The notes beneath the pieces are model-generated. The model worked only from the letters and a program-made list of their open reading frames with translations, was not told where the DNA came from and searched no databases. The position numbers and the translations under genes were made by a program. Shown piece by piece: positions 55,734 through 64,000 of a DNA stretch of 64,000 nt. Source of the stretch: CAUJIW01 sp963205175 (GTDB lineage Bacteria > Pseudomonadota > Alphaproteobacteria > Sphingomonadales > Sphingomonadaceae). The DNA lies in assembly GCA_041060555.1 (NCBI GenBank), contig JBEUDS010000016.1. One strand, written 5' to 3'. Position 1 is the first letter of the stretch, and every line of letters begins with the position of its first letter.

Positions 55734-56129
55734 ATGAAGGGTTTTGTCGCCAATATCGAGGAACTGACCGAAGCGAACAATGACTTCCGGCGGGTGCTGT
55801 ACACCGGCCACAATCTGCAGCTCGTGCTGATGGCGCTCCGGCCGGGCGAGGAGATCGGCGAGGAAATCCACGACGACCGCGACCAGTTCTTCCGCATCGA
55901 GACCGGCGAGGGCGAGATCTGGATCGATGGCGTGTGCCACCAGGTGAAGGCCGACGATGGCATCATCGTGCCGCAGGGCGCGCGCCACAACGTCATCGGC
56001 CGGGGCAGCGAACCGATGCGGCTGTATACCATCTACGGCCCGCCCGAGCATGTCGACGGCACCGTCCACAAGACCTGCGCCGAGGCCCAGGCGTCGCACG
56101 AGCATTTCGACGGCAAGACCACCGAGTAG
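55734..56129 (+). CDS. Cupin-domain protein
   Basis: A 131-residue single-cupin protein. Metal-site motifs are EEIHDDRDQFFRIETGEGEI and PQGARHNVIGRGSEPMRLYT. The ATG at 55734 (MKGFVANIEELTEANNDFRR) follows GAGGTGATCC and gives the common family start; an ATG at 55704 would add ten residues. The bound ligand or reaction cannot be inferred. Confidence 0.88.
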   Translation: MKGFVANIEELTEANNDFRRVLYTGHNLQLVLMALRPGEEIGEEIHDDRDQFFRIETGEGEIWIDGVCHQVKADDGIIVPQGARHNVIGRGSEPMRLYTIYGPPEHVDGTVHKTCAEAQASHEHFDGKTTE

Positions 56130-56131
56130 GC

Positions 56132-56195
56132 CGCGCGGGGCTGGCATCGGCGCGCGGCGCGCGGGGCCGGCATCGGCGCGCGGCGCGCGGCTGCG
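56132..56195. repeat. Tandem GC-rich repeat
   Basis: Two and a half copies of a 24-26 base unit of the form GCGCGGGG-CTGGCATCGG-CGCGCG follow directly after the cupin gene. A second, shorter pair (CCCATA...GGGCACG, twice) lies at 56223-56258. Confidence 0.6.
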
Positions 56196-56292
56196 AACAC
56201 CCCGGAGAACGCCGGTTCATCGCCCATACAGGCGGGCACGCCCATATACACGGGCACGCCGATGGTGCCCGCAGCCTGCACGGAGACCCCCG

Positions 56293-57051
56293 ATGACCCA
56301 GCCCCGCCCCGATGACCTGACCGCCGCCCCCCCGTTCCCGCGCGACGCCGCCAGTCGTCGCTGGCTCGCTGGCGCCGCCGTGCTGGCGGCCGGCATGGTC
56401 GCCGGAGGCTATCTGCTGGGTGACGGTCTGGTGCGGGCTCGCGAGGCCGACCGCTCGGTGACGGTGCGCGGCCTCGCCGAGCGTGAGGTGACCGCCGATC
56501 TTGCCACCTGGACGATCGCCTATTCCGCCACCGCGCCGGACCTCGCGACCGCCCAGGCCGACGTCGATGGCGATTCCGACGCGATCCGCGCCTTTTTCCG
56601 CGATCTCGGATTCCCCGCCGACGACCTCCAGCCCACCGGCGTCAATGTCTCGCAGTTCACCGACAACATGGGCGCCACCCGCTTCACCGTGCGCCAGCGC
56701 ATGACCCTGCGCTCGACCGACATCGTCCGCGCCCAGTCGGCGGTGCGCCGCCAGTTCGAGCTGGTGCGGCGCGGCGTCGTGCTGGAGGAGGGCTCGGGCA
56801 TGACCTACGCCTTCACCCGGCTGAACAGCGTCAAGCCGGCGATGGTCGCCGCCGCGACCCGGGACGCGCGTGCGGCGGCCGAACAGTTCGCCAAGGACAG
56901 CGGCACCTCGGTTGGCGCGATCAAGCAGGCGACCCAGGGCTATTTCGAAGTCACGGCCCGCGATGGCGATTCCGGCGGTGGCTGGGGGGTGTCGGACACG
57001 CCGTACAAGAAGGTCCGCGTCGTCACCACCGTGGTGTTCTATCTGCGCTGA
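56293..57051 (+). CDS. SIMPL-domain (DUF541) membrane-anchored protein
   Basis: A 252-residue periplasmic protein with one N-terminal span (WLAGAAVLAAGMVAGGYLLG). The SIMPL/YggE-type domain follows: SVTVRGLAEREVTADLATWT, then LQPTGVNVSQFTDN and VRVVTTVVFYLR at the end. YggE-family proteins are linked to oxidative stress; the exact role is unknown. The ATG at 56293 follows GGAGACCCCCG. Confidence 0.85.
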   Translation: MTQPRPDDLTAAPPFPRDAASRRWLAGAAVLAAGMVAGGYLLGDGLVRAREADRSVTVRGLAEREVTADLATWTIAYSATAPDLATAQADVDGDSDAIRAFFRDLGFPADDLQPTGVNVSQFTDNMGATRFTVRQRMTLRSTDIVRAQSAVRRQFELVRRGVVLEEGSGMTYAFTRLNSVKPAMVAAATRDARAAAEQFAKDSGTSVGAIKQATQGYFEVTARDGDSGGGWGVSDTPYKKVRVVTTVVFYLR

Positions 57052-57480
57052 TCCCGGCCGCCGGCGTTGTCCCGCCACGCCTTCGCAGCCTCGCCGTGAT
57101 GGCCGGGTGTGAGCAGAAGCCTCCCGCCCCGCGACCCTCGCTGTCAGGGCCGGGCGTGGCCGGGCCGGGACGGGGGGAAAGAATAGGTATACTGTCCCCC
57201 GATATGCATGCACCGATATGCAGGCAGCACCCCGCGACCCCACGGGATGGCGCAACCACGCCCTTCGACAGGCTCAGGACGAACGGTGAGGACGGCGCCT
57301 TGCGCCAACGGGCGGGTCGCGACGTCGAATTGCCGTTCGTCCTGAGCCTGTCGAAGGGCGGACGGCCGCATGAGCTGGACCGGCCCGCGTCCTCCCCACG
57401 GTCGTCAAGCCCGGCCATGACAGCGGCGAATGCGGGAAGATAAGCAGACGACCACCGGAAACACGGGGCGGGAAATATAC
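57052..57480. other. Intergenic region with REP-like repeats
   Basis: No gene is seen. A hairpin GGGGGA/TCCCCC at 57173-57200 encloses GAATAGGTATACTG, a word I recall next to IS200-like (RAYT) elements. A direct repeat CGATATGCA lies at about 57200 and 57214. A long perfect inverted repeat follows at 57259-57360, described separately. Confidence 0.6.
57259..57360. repeat. Perfect 28-bp inverted repeat (REP/dispersed palindrome type)
   Basis: The arm at 57259-57286 contains CCCTTCGACAGGCTCAGGAC. The arm at 57333-57360 is its exact reverse complement. The loop is 46 bases. The core CTTCGACAGGCTCAGGACGA matches a palindromic repeat often dispersed between genes in alpha- and gammaproteobacteria. 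Confidence 0.85.
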
Positions 57481-58401
57481 TCAGCGCCCGATAACAGTTT
57501 CTATGACAACGTCGGACATCCCTTTGTCCGCCGCGATATTCTTTCCGGAATAATAAAATCCGCGCGGATACAGCGCCCCCGTGCCGTAGTGACGCCGCGG
57601 CGGTACAGCCATCACTGGCTGACCGGCATGCGCCATTTCATGTCGCACTTTCTCAGCAGCGGATCGGATCTCCAGCTCCCGTGCCGGATGGAGCAGGAAA
57701 GGCCTAATCAGGACGTTCATGCCATCGTCAATAAGAGCCTTCACGAAAGCCGCAGAGCCGAATGTTCTTGGGGTAAAATACCGCATGCGAAAAAAATGAT
57801 CCGGCGTACCTTGTGTTTTCAGCACAAGATTTTTAATCTTTCCAAATTCGACTGGCGCGGCATCGGGAAATCTCCTGTCAGCTTCGCGGACGGCGTCCTC
57901 AAATTTGTCGTACTTTTCCATCCACGAAATCTCGCTGCGATCCGTATCGACCACATCGAGATGATGGTAGTCATCCATGATCCAGTAGCCCTGTTCGATG
58001 ATGGCGCCGCCGCCGTACGAGTCCACCTGATCGGGGCGCTTCAGCTCCAGCCGGAGGGGGTAGAAGTCGACGTTCGGCACGGCGAAACGTTCGACCAGCG
58101 CCTTGAAGCGATCCGAGGCCACCCGGATGGCGGAATCGATCCGGAAATAATCCGGCAGTTCGGACGCGTCGGTGCAATGTTCCAGAGACCACAGAAGGTC
58201 CTCCGGCGGTGCGATCAACAGCGGCTCGTTGACACGCGCCTTGAGCCTCCGTCTTTGTCGTATGATAGGAATGTATTCGGGATAGGGCAGTTTGTAGGCA
58301 TTGAGGTCGGTCGCCGGGACCGGCTTCGCGACAATCTCGAAAATGAAATCCAGCGGCGTCTCCAGGTCGACACCCTGTTCCTGGCTTTCGGTCGGCTTCA
58401 T
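57481..58401 (-). CDS. Imm11 (DUF1629)-like immunity-type protein
   Basis: A 306-residue soluble protein. Segments PDYFRIDSAIRVASDRFKAL, VERFAVPNVDFYPLRLEL, QGYWIMDDYHHLDVVDTD and FGSAAFVKALIDDGMNVLIR resemble the Imm11/DUF1629 group of immunity proteins for polymorphic toxins. About 60 residues after LIRPF are extra and basic. No toxin gene is beside it. Its base composition is lower in GC than its neighbours, and REP-like repeats flank it downstream, both signs of acquired DNA. The family call is from memory of motif patterns, so moderate. Confidence 0.55.
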   Translation of the reverse strand: MKPTESQEQGVDLETPLDFIFEIVAKPVPATDLNAYKLPYPEYIPIIRQRRRLKARVNEPLLIAPPEDLLWSLEHCTDASELPDYFRIDSAIRVASDRFKALVERFAVPNVDFYPLRLELKRPDQVDSYGGGAIIEQGYWIMDDYHHLDVVDTDRSEISWMEKYDKFEDAVREADRRFPDAAPVEFGKIKNLVLKTQGTPDHFFRMRYFTPRTFGSAAFVKALIDDGMNVLIRPFLLHPARELEIRSAAEKVRHEMAHAGQPVMAVPPRRHYGTGALYPRGFYYSGKNIAADKGMSDVVIETVIGR

Positions 58402-58564
58402 GAGATATCCTTCATCACTTCAGGCGAACATTGGCAGCACAGGATCACGCGCGGCCGATCACGGATGGCCGGGAACAGCTTAGAGTTGTCGACTCTGCAT
58501 ATCCAGTCCCCCCGCCCTCATGCCGCGCGCAGGACGTCTCGGGCCTGTTCGGGCAGGCGGGGTG

Positions 58565-59812
58565 CTACGGACGCGGCGCGTCGGTGACGGCGAAATCCGG
58601 GTATCGCCCGAGAAGCAGCAGCGACGATGCGCCGGCAAAGATGACCGCCGCGCCAATCAGCAATGCAGGCGCATGCCCGCCCGACGCCTCCACCAGCGAG
58701 GCAAAGACATAAGCGCCGGCCCCCGTCGCGATGGCGAAGCCCGCCCACAGCCAGGCGTAGATCCTGCCGTAACTGCGCATGCCGAAATAGCGGGCACACA
58801 GGAAAGCGATCAGATCAAACTCCGCGCCGGCAGCCAGGCCGATCATCACCGCCGCGAGCGCCGGCGCCTGACCCTGCCACAGCAGCAGACAGGCGAGGCC
58901 CGGCAACATCAGCAGGATGGCGGCGACCGCTGGCGCCCAGAAGCGGTCGATCAGCGCACCCGTGACGATGCGGCCGACCATGACCGACACGCCAAGCAGG
59001 CTGGAATACCACGCCACTTCGCGGACGCCGATCTTCTCAAGAATGGGGCCGACATTGGGGATGATGCCGCTGATGGTGAAATGGGTGGCGCCAACGGCGA
59101 TGAGGAGCAGCCAGAACCGGTACCCCGCCAGCGCCTGGGCGAAACCGACACCGCTGGCGACGCCCGGCGCGGCGGGCGAGGTCACCGCGCGTGCCGCCGT
59201 CCGTGACCGGCCCCGGAAAAGCAGCCAGGTCAGCGGCACCCCGACACCGACAATGAGGCCGCCGAGGAAAAGATACCCCTCCCGCCAGCCGTGGCTGGCG
59301 ATGATGGCATTGAGCACCGGCGGGGCAAGCGCCGCGGTGATGCCGCTGCCGGAAAGGGCGATACCCAGCGCCATGCCGCGCCCCTTGTCGAACCAGTCCA
59401 TGATCCCCCGGGACCACGTCAGCGGGGAGGTGCCGATCGCCAGCACCGCCAGCAGCAGCCAGCTGATACGCCAGGTCACCAGATCACCCGGCTGGATGGC
59501 GAAGAGCAGGAAGGCGGCGGCAAGCCCCAGCTGACTGACCAGGGCCACCGGCCGGGCGCCGAAGCGGTCGGTCATCCACCCCGCCGCCCAGGCCACCAGT
59601 ACCGTGCCCATCATCTGGAAGGCGAAGCCGGACTGGACCTCGGCCCGCGTCCACCCGAAATCCGCGGCGATGGGCTGGCTGAAAACCCCCAGAGTGTAGA
59701 ACGGAAGCGCGGTAATGCCGAGCATCACCCCCAGCAGGGCCGCCAGCAGAACCCGCCAGCCGCCGCGCCGCGCTTCCGCCAGAAATCCGTCACGCTCAAC
59801 CATGGTGTCCAA
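58565..59812 (-). CDS. MFS transporter (oxalate/formate-antiporter or monocarboxylate type)
   Basis: A 415-residue, twelve-span carrier. Features are LPFYTLGVFSQPIAADFGWT in the first span, DRFGARP in loop 2-3, MDWFDKGRGMALGIALSGSG in span 5 and a central basic loop. This layout is typical of the monocarboxylate/OFA branch that moves organic acids. The start may be the ATG at 59812 or at 59803. Its neighbours do not reveal the substrate; a link to the nearby aromatic catabolic genes is possible but unproven. Confidence 0.88.
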   Translation of the reverse strand: MDTMVERDGFLAEARRGGWRVLLAALLGVMLGITALPFYTLGVFSQPIAADFGWTRAEVQSGFAFQMMGTVLVAWAAGWMTDRFGARPVALVSQLGLAAAFLLFAIQPGDLVTWRISWLLLAVLAIGTSPLTWSRGIMDWFDKGRGMALGIALSGSGITAALAPPVLNAIIASHGWREGYLFLGGLIVGVGVPLTWLLFRGRSRTAARAVTSPAAPGVASGVGFAQALAGYRFWLLLIAVGATHFTISGIIPNVGPILEKIGVREVAWYSSLLGVSVMVGRIVTGALIDRFWAPAVAAILLMLPGLACLLLWQGQAPALAAVMIGLAAGAEFDLIAFLCARYFGMRSYGRIYAWLWAGFAIATGAGAYVFASLVEASGGHAPALLIGAAVIFAGASSLLLLGRYPDFAVTDAPRP

Positions 59813-60019
59813 TCTCGCCCATCACCGGAGTTTGAGTGAAGGTGGTCGAAAGGCGCACGCCCTTCCCGCCTAACTCGATGTTGTCCGCACAATGGATAGT
59901 CCAGCGGATGGTCGAGCCCTTTCCGTCGCGCACGCCGCCTCCTCTCATGCCGCTGTTCCGCCGGCCGGTTGCCGCCTATGCTTAGCGGCACGTTAGGGTT
60001 TCGCAGCTAGACGGGGGCC

Positions 60020-61336
60020 ATGGCACGCGACGACACGAGAGGCGACGACAGAAGCGGCGACGGGATGACGGGCGACAGCGCGCAGGGCGTCGCCACCCAC
60101 CGCTCCGGCCGGCCGGTGTCGGCGACGGCGCCGCTGACCGGGCTGGTCGGCTTCATCGCCGCCTGTCTGGCGGTCTGGCTGCTGCGCGACTGGACGGCGC
60201 TGCCCTACCAGCGGGCGCTGGCGGTGATGGCCGCCGTCGCCGCGCCGATGCTGCTGGTCGACCTGCTGGTGTTCCGCGTCCACCGCCGCGCCTCGACGGG
60301 TCTGGCGGGCACCGCCCTGCACCCGGTGGCGCCGGGCCGGCTGCTGCGCAAGCTGGTGGGGCTGGGCGTAACGCTGGGCGCCATCGCCGGGCTCTACTGG
60401 CTGTTCCCCGAGTATGCCGGCGACTTCTACCAGCCGGTGTGGGATGCGGTGGCGCTGCTGGCGCCGTGGCTGGCGGCCGTGACGCCGGTTTACGTGCTGA
60501 TCGTCGACCGGCGCCAGCGCGCACCGGAAGATGCCTACGCCCAGCTCGGCGCGCTGGTGCTGGCCGGCCAGCGCCCGGCCGACTGGGGCGACATCGGCAA
60601 CCACGCGCGCGGCTGGCTGATCAAGGGCTTTTTCCTGCCGCTGATGTTCGTCGGCCTGACCCGCGACATCAGCCACATCTCCGGCCTGCTGATGGGCGAG
60701 CGGCCGGCCGGCTTCCTGCCGCTGTATGATCTGGTCTATGGCGCCACCTTCCTGCTCGACCTGCTGTTCACCTGCATCGGCTACATGCTGACGCTGCGGC
60801 TGACCGACACCCATATCCGTTCGGCGGAGCCGACCATGTTCGGCTGGGCGGTGTGCCTGGTGTGCTACCAGCCTTTCTGGAGCCTGATCTCGGCCCAGTA
60901 TCTCGCCTATGACGCCGATTCCACCGTCTGGGGGCCCTATTTCAGCGCGTGGCCGGCGGTGCAGGCCGCCTGGGGCGCGGCGATTCTGGCGTGTGTCGGC
61001 GTCTATGTCTGGGCGACCATCGCGTTCGGCTGCCGCTTCTCCAACCTCACCCACCGGGGCATCATCACCTCGGGCCCCTACCGCTGGATGAAGCACCCGG
61101 CCTATGTGGCGAAGAACCTGTCGTGGTGGCTGATCTCCATCCCCTTCCTCGGCGAGGGGCCAACCGAACTGGCGGTGCGCCAGTGCCTGCTGCTGCTGAT
61201 GCTCAACGGCATCTACGCCCTGCGCGCGCTCACCGAGGAACGCCACCTGGCGCGCGACCCGGTGTATCGCGCCTACCAGGCGTGGATGCGCGAACATTCG
61301 CTGGTGGCCTACGGGCGCAGGTTGCTCGCCGGCTGA
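60020..61336 (+). CDS. Isoprenylcysteine/phospholipid methyltransferase-like membrane protein
   Basis: A 438-residue protein with about ten membrane spans. The C-terminal part has the ICMT/PEMT signature: HRGIITSGPYRWMKHPAYVA, KNLSWWLISIPF and a later RALTEERHLARDPVYRAYQ, which binds S-adenosylmethionine. The N-terminal 33 residues are charged and disordered. The substrate may be a lipid or small molecule. The last codons coincide with the first copy of the palindromic array that follows. Confidence 0.82.
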   Translation: MARDDTRGDDRSGDGMTGDSAQGVATHRSGRPVSATAPLTGLVGFIAACLAVWLLRDWTALPYQRALAVMAAVAAPMLLVDLLVFRVHRRASTGLAGTALHPVAPGRLLRKLVGLGVTLGAIAGLYWLFPEYAGDFYQPVWDAVALLAPWLAAVTPVYVLIVDRRQRAPEDAYAQLGALVLAGQRPADWGDIGNHARGWLIKGFFLPLMFVGLTRDISHISGLLMGERPAGFLPLYDLVYGATFLLDLLFTCIGYMLTLRLTDTHIRSAEPTMFGWAVCLVCYQPFWSLISAQYLAYDADSTVWGPYFSAWPAVQAAWGAAILACVGVYVWATIAFGCRFSNLTHRGIITSGPYRWMKHPAYVAKNLSWWLISIPFLGEGPTELAVRQCLLLLMLNGIYALRALTEERHLARDPVYRAYQAWMREHSLVAYGRRLLAG

Positions 61337-61420
61337 GCCGGCAACATGAAAGCGACCGGCTGAGCCGGCTAAATACAACGACCGGCTGAGCCGGCAAACG
61401 AGAGACAGCCGGCTGAGCCC
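61329..61420. repeat. Four-copy tandem array of a short palindrome
   Basis: CCGGCTGAGCCGGC occurs at 61329-61342, 61356-61369 and 61382-61395, with a fourth copy changed at its last two bases at 61409-61422. The period is 26-27 bases and the spacers share the pattern AACxxxAxxGA. The first copy contains the stop codon of the methyltransferase-like gene. Confidence 0.85.
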
Positions 61421-61446
61421 GTTCCGACGCGTCGCGCTTGACCGAA

Positions 61447-61466
61447 TTAGTTTCAGTTGATACTAA
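61447..61466. promoter_or_regulatory. Palindromic operator upstream of hmgA
   Basis: TTAGTTTCAGTTGATACTAA is a 20-base palindrome with 16 of 20 positions symmetric, lying 22 bases before the hmgA start. It suits a MarR- or similar dimeric regulator of the homogentisate operon. No such regulator is encoded beside it. Confidence 0.6.
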
Positions 61467-61488
61467 ATAATCGACGAGGGAGAGCGCC

Positions 61489-62625
61489 ATGGCACGCAAT
61501 TATATTCCAACCGCCTGGGTCAAGGGCCAGGCGTCGCGGCAGGCCCACTGCGACCTGCCGGCCGGCACCTATGAACGGGAGATGTCGAAGGAGGGCTTTT
61601 TCGGCCCGGCCGCCTTCTTCCACCACCGCCACCCGCCCACCGGCTGGGTGGAGTTCGACGGGCCGATCGCGCCGCGCGCCTTCGATCTTGCCCGCCTGAC
61701 CGAGGACAGCGCCTCGCCGTGGGCGGCGCCGGTGATCCTGCACAACAACGCCACCGAGCTGCGGTTGTGGCGGCTGGGCTCGGCGATGACCGATCTGGCC
61801 CGCAACGCCGACGGCGACCAGCTGCTGTTCGTCCATGCCGGCGGCGGCGACCTCTACTGCGACTTCGGCCATCTGGCGCTCAACGCCGGCGATTATGTGA
61901 TGATCCCGCGCGGCACCATGTGGCGCATCGCGCCGGCCCGGCCGATGATGCTGCTGATGATCGAGGCGACCAATTCCAGCTACACGCTGCCGGAGAAGGG
62001 CCTGGTGGGCAACCACGCCATCTTCGACCCCGCCATCCTCGACACCCCTGAGCTGGACGAGGCCTTCCTCGCCCAGCAGTCGGGCAACGCGCGCACCCGC
62101 GTGCTGGTGAAGAAGCGCGGCATCGTCTCCACCATCACCTACCCGTTCAACCCGCTCGACGCGGTGGGCTGGCATGGCGACCTGTCGGTGGTGCGGCTCA
62201 ACGTCAGGGACATCCGGCCGCTGCTGTCCGCCCGCTATCACCTGCCGCCTTCGGCGCACACCACGTTCCTCGCCGACCGCTTCGTCGTCTGCACCTTCGC
62301 GCCGCGCCCGTTCGAGACCGATCCCGGCGCGCTGAAGGTGCCGTTCTTCCACAACAACGACGATTATGACGAGGTGCTGTTCTACCACGCCGGCGACTTC
62401 TTCAGCCGCGACAACATCCACCCCGGCATGATGACCTTCCACCCCACCGGCTTCACCCACGGCCCGCACCCCAAGGCGCTGGCGCGGATGTTCGAGCAGC
62501 CCAAGCCGGCGACCGACGAATATGCGGTGATGATCGACACCCGCGACCCGCTTGACGTCGCCGACGCCGCGACGCAGGTGGAGTGGACCGACTACAGGAA
62601 CAGCTGGAAGCCCAAAGCCCCATGA
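61489..62625 (+). CDS. hmgA: Homogentisate 1,2-dioxygenase
   Basis: A 378-residue cupin-type iron dioxygenase that opens the homogentisate ring in tyrosine degradation. Iron-ligand regions are FFHNNDDYDEVLFYHAGDFF and HPTGFTHGPHP. The protein is shorter than the 430-residue type from Pseudomonas or human, but the core is complete. The start follows GAGGGAGAGCGCC. Its TGA overlaps the next gene as ATGA, and the next genes are the following two steps of the pathway. Confidence 0.9.
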   Translation: MARNYIPTAWVKGQASRQAHCDLPAGTYEREMSKEGFFGPAAFFHHRHPPTGWVEFDGPIAPRAFDLARLTEDSASPWAAPVILHNNATELRLWRLGSAMTDLARNADGDQLLFVHAGGGDLYCDFGHLALNAGDYVMIPRGTMWRIAPARPMMLLMIEATNSSYTLPEKGLVGNHAIFDPAILDTPELDEAFLAQQSGNARTRVLVKKRGIVSTITYPFNPLDAVGWHGDLSVVRLNVRDIRPLLSARYHLPPSAHTTFLADRFVVCTFAPRPFETDPGALKVPFFHNNDDYDEVLFYHAGDFFSRDNIHPGMMTFHPTGFTHGPHPKALARMFEQPKPATDEYAVMIDTRDPLDVADAATQVEWTDYRNSWKPKAP

Positions 62626-63632
62626 AACTCGCAACACTCAAAGCCGGCGGCCGTGACGGCGTGCTGGTGGTCGTCTCGCGCGATCTCAGCCGCTGCCTCG
62701 ATGTGCCGCACGTCGCCAACACGCTGCAGGAGGCGCTGGACAACTGGGCCGGCGCCGCGCCGGAGCTGGCGGGCTATTACCACCAGCTCAACGCCGATGC
62801 CGCGCTGGGCGAGCCGTTCGACCAGGCCGCCTGCGCCAGCCCGCTGCCGCGCGCCTACCACTGGGTGGACGGCTCGGCCTACGTCAACCATGTCGAGCTG
62901 GTGCGCAAGGCCCGCGGCGCCGAGATGCCGCCGAGCTTCTGGACCGATCCGCTGGTCTATCAGGGCGGCTCGGACGACTTCACCCCGCCGCACGATCCGA
63001 TCATCTGCCCCGACGAGTCCTGGGGCATCGACCTTGAGGGCGAGCTGGCGGTAATCACCGACGACGTGCCGATGGGCACCACGCCGGCGCGCGCCGCCGA
63101 CCACATCAAGCTCATCATGCTGGTCAACGACGTCAGCCTGCGCAACCTGATCCCGGCGGAACTGGCCAAGGGCTTCGGCTTCTACCAGTCGAAGCCGGCC
63201 ACCAGCTTCGCGCCGGTGGCGGTGACGCCTGACGAGCTGGGCGACGCCTGGGCCGACTGCAAGGTCCGCCGGCCGCTGGTCAGCCACATCAACGGCCAGC
63301 CGTTCGGCACCCCCGACGCCGGCACCGACATGACCTTCAGCTTCGCCGAGCTGATCGCCCACGTCACCAAGACCCGGCGGCTGGGCGCCGGCGCCATCGT
63401 CGGCTCCGGCACGGTCTCCAACAAGGGTGCCGACGGCGGCCCCGGCAAGCCGGTGGCGCAAGGCGGCGTCGGCTATTCCTGCCTCGCCGAGATCCGCACC
63501 ATCGAGACCATCCTGCATGGCAAGCCGGTGACGCCATTCCTCAAACACGGCGACCGGGTGCGGCTGGAGATGTTCGACGCCGACGGCGGCTCGATCTTCG
63601 GCGCCATCGACCAGGTGGTGGCGAAAGACTGA
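62622..63632 (+). CDS. fahA: Fumarylacetoacetate hydrolase
   Basis: A 336-residue FAH-family hydrolase, the last step of the homogentisate pathway (fumarate plus acetoacetate). The metal-binding motif is DLEGELAVITDDVPMGTTPA, and NDVSLRNLIPAELAKGFGFY, SKPATSFAPVAVTPDELG and GSGTVSNKGADGG are family blocks. The start ATG at 62622 overlaps the hmgA stop (ATGA), so the two are co-translated. Confidence 0.93.
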   Translation: MKLATLKAGGRDGVLVVVSRDLSRCLDVPHVANTLQEALDNWAGAAPELAGYYHQLNADAALGEPFDQAACASPLPRAYHWVDGSAYVNHVELVRKARGAEMPPSFWTDPLVYQGGSDDFTPPHDPIICPDESWGIDLEGELAVITDDVPMGTTPARAADHIKLIMLVNDVSLRNLIPAELAKGFGFYQSKPATSFAPVAVTPDELGDAWADCKVRRPLVSHINGQPFGTPDAGTDMTFSFAELIAHVTKTRRLGAGAIVGSGTVSNKGADGGPGKPVAQGGVGYSCLAEIRTIETILHGKPVTPFLKHGDRVRLEMFDADGGSIFGAIDQVVAKD

Positions 63633-63760
63633 GACGGCGGCACGCCCGCGGGCTGGCGCCGGGCCGGCATCGGCTCTAGAACCGGCGTGTTCCGGGCCAC
63701 GACGGCCGATCCCGGTTGCCCAATTTCGGCCGTCCGATCCTGCGGGGGGAGAGACCACCG

Positions 63761-64000
63761 ATGCTGACGCTGTATTCCTACTGGCGGTCCTCCGCCGCCT
63801 ACCGGGTGCGCATCGCGCTCAACCTCAAGGGGCTGGAGCACGACATCGTGGCCGTGAACCTGGTCAAGGGCGAGCAGGCCGGCGACGATTATCGCGCGCT
63901 CAACCCGCAGGGGCTGGTGCCGCTGCTGGTGGACGGCGACACCCGGCTGTCGCAGTCGATGGCGATCATCGAGTATCTGGAAGAGGTCCACCCGCATCCC
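63761..64000 (+). CDS. maiA: Maleylacetoacetate isomerase (partial, runs off window)
   Basis: The first 80 residues of a zeta-class glutathione transferase. The glutathione-site motif SYWRSSAAYRVRIALNLKGL and NPQGLVPLLVDGD, SQSMAIIEYLEE are characteristic. It converts maleylacetoacetate to fumarylacetoacetate, the step between HmgA and FahA. Ribosome site GGGGGGAGAGACC. The gene continues beyond position 64000. Confidence 0.93.
   Translation, partial: MLTLYSYWRSSAAYRVRIALNLKGLEHDIVAVNLVKGEQAGDDYRALNPQGLVPLLVDGDTRLSQSMAIIEYLEEVHPHP

Noticed and set aside
61329..61420. Possible CRISPR array
   Set aside because: The repeat is a 14-bp palindrome with similar 12-13 base spacers and no cas genes. 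It is not a CRISPR.

Overview
The window is a stretch of a GC-rich alphaproteobacterial chromosome. The best evidence is the flagellar and cell-cycle locus: CtrA, the CtrA inhibitor SciP, the sigma-54 activator FlbD, the gene order fliF-fliG-fliH-fliN-motA-like-flbD-flhA-flhF-flhG, and ctrA placed divergently beside fliI-fliJ. The order resembles Rhodospirillales-type genomes. I cannot name the species from sequence alone.

Positions 1-8600 are visibly less GC-rich than the rest and look like accessory DNA ending at a tRNA-Met gene. This part holds a broken DUF262-HNH-AlbA_2 (GmrSD-like defence) gene, an apparently intact IS21-family element (istA, istB, multiple terminal repeats) joined to it without a visible target duplication, a glycerophosphodiester phosphodiesterase gene frameshifted at a run of nine C, a TonB-dependent receptor, and a decayed methyltransferase. 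The tRNA 3' end faces this block, as expected for an island attachment site, but no integrase or second attachment repeat is visible.

Positions 8700-31000 carry mnmA and then the flagellar regulon: fliK (with a good sigma-54 promoter), flgD, flgE, sciP, fliF to fliN, a lone motA-like gene, flbD, flhA, a shortened flhF with altered nucleotide motifs, flhG, and a second proline/alanine-rich FliK-like protein. A cytochrome P450 gene converges on this block. Then ctrA and fliI-fliJ diverge from an intergenic region that has a near-consensus CtrA box and two GANTC sites. CtrA, SciP, FlbD and the sigma-54 promoter together outline a Caulobacter-style flagellar timing circuit within about 20 kb.

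Positions 31000-50000 are mostly housekeeping and envelope genes: a BlaI/BlaR1-like pair with a clear operator, gamma-glutamyltransferase, an EF-hand protein, M13 peptidase, RluA and RimO (start codons overlapping head to head), an OmpW porin with an FNR-like box, an M17 aminopeptidase, MarR, NlpC/P60, membrane cytochrome c, prephenate dehydratase, NudC, SRP RNA, dnaX and ybaB.

Positions 50000-64000 hold an MFS transporter, a MacA-MacB-type efflux operon whose MacA carries an inserted LTxxQ (CpxP/Spy-like) segment, several small stress or cupin proteins, an orphan Imm11-like gene next to REP-like repeats, an MFS carrier, an isoprenylcysteine-methyltransferase-like membrane protein, and a homogentisate catabolic operon (hmgA, fah, maiA) behind a palindromic operator. 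maiA runs off the window end.
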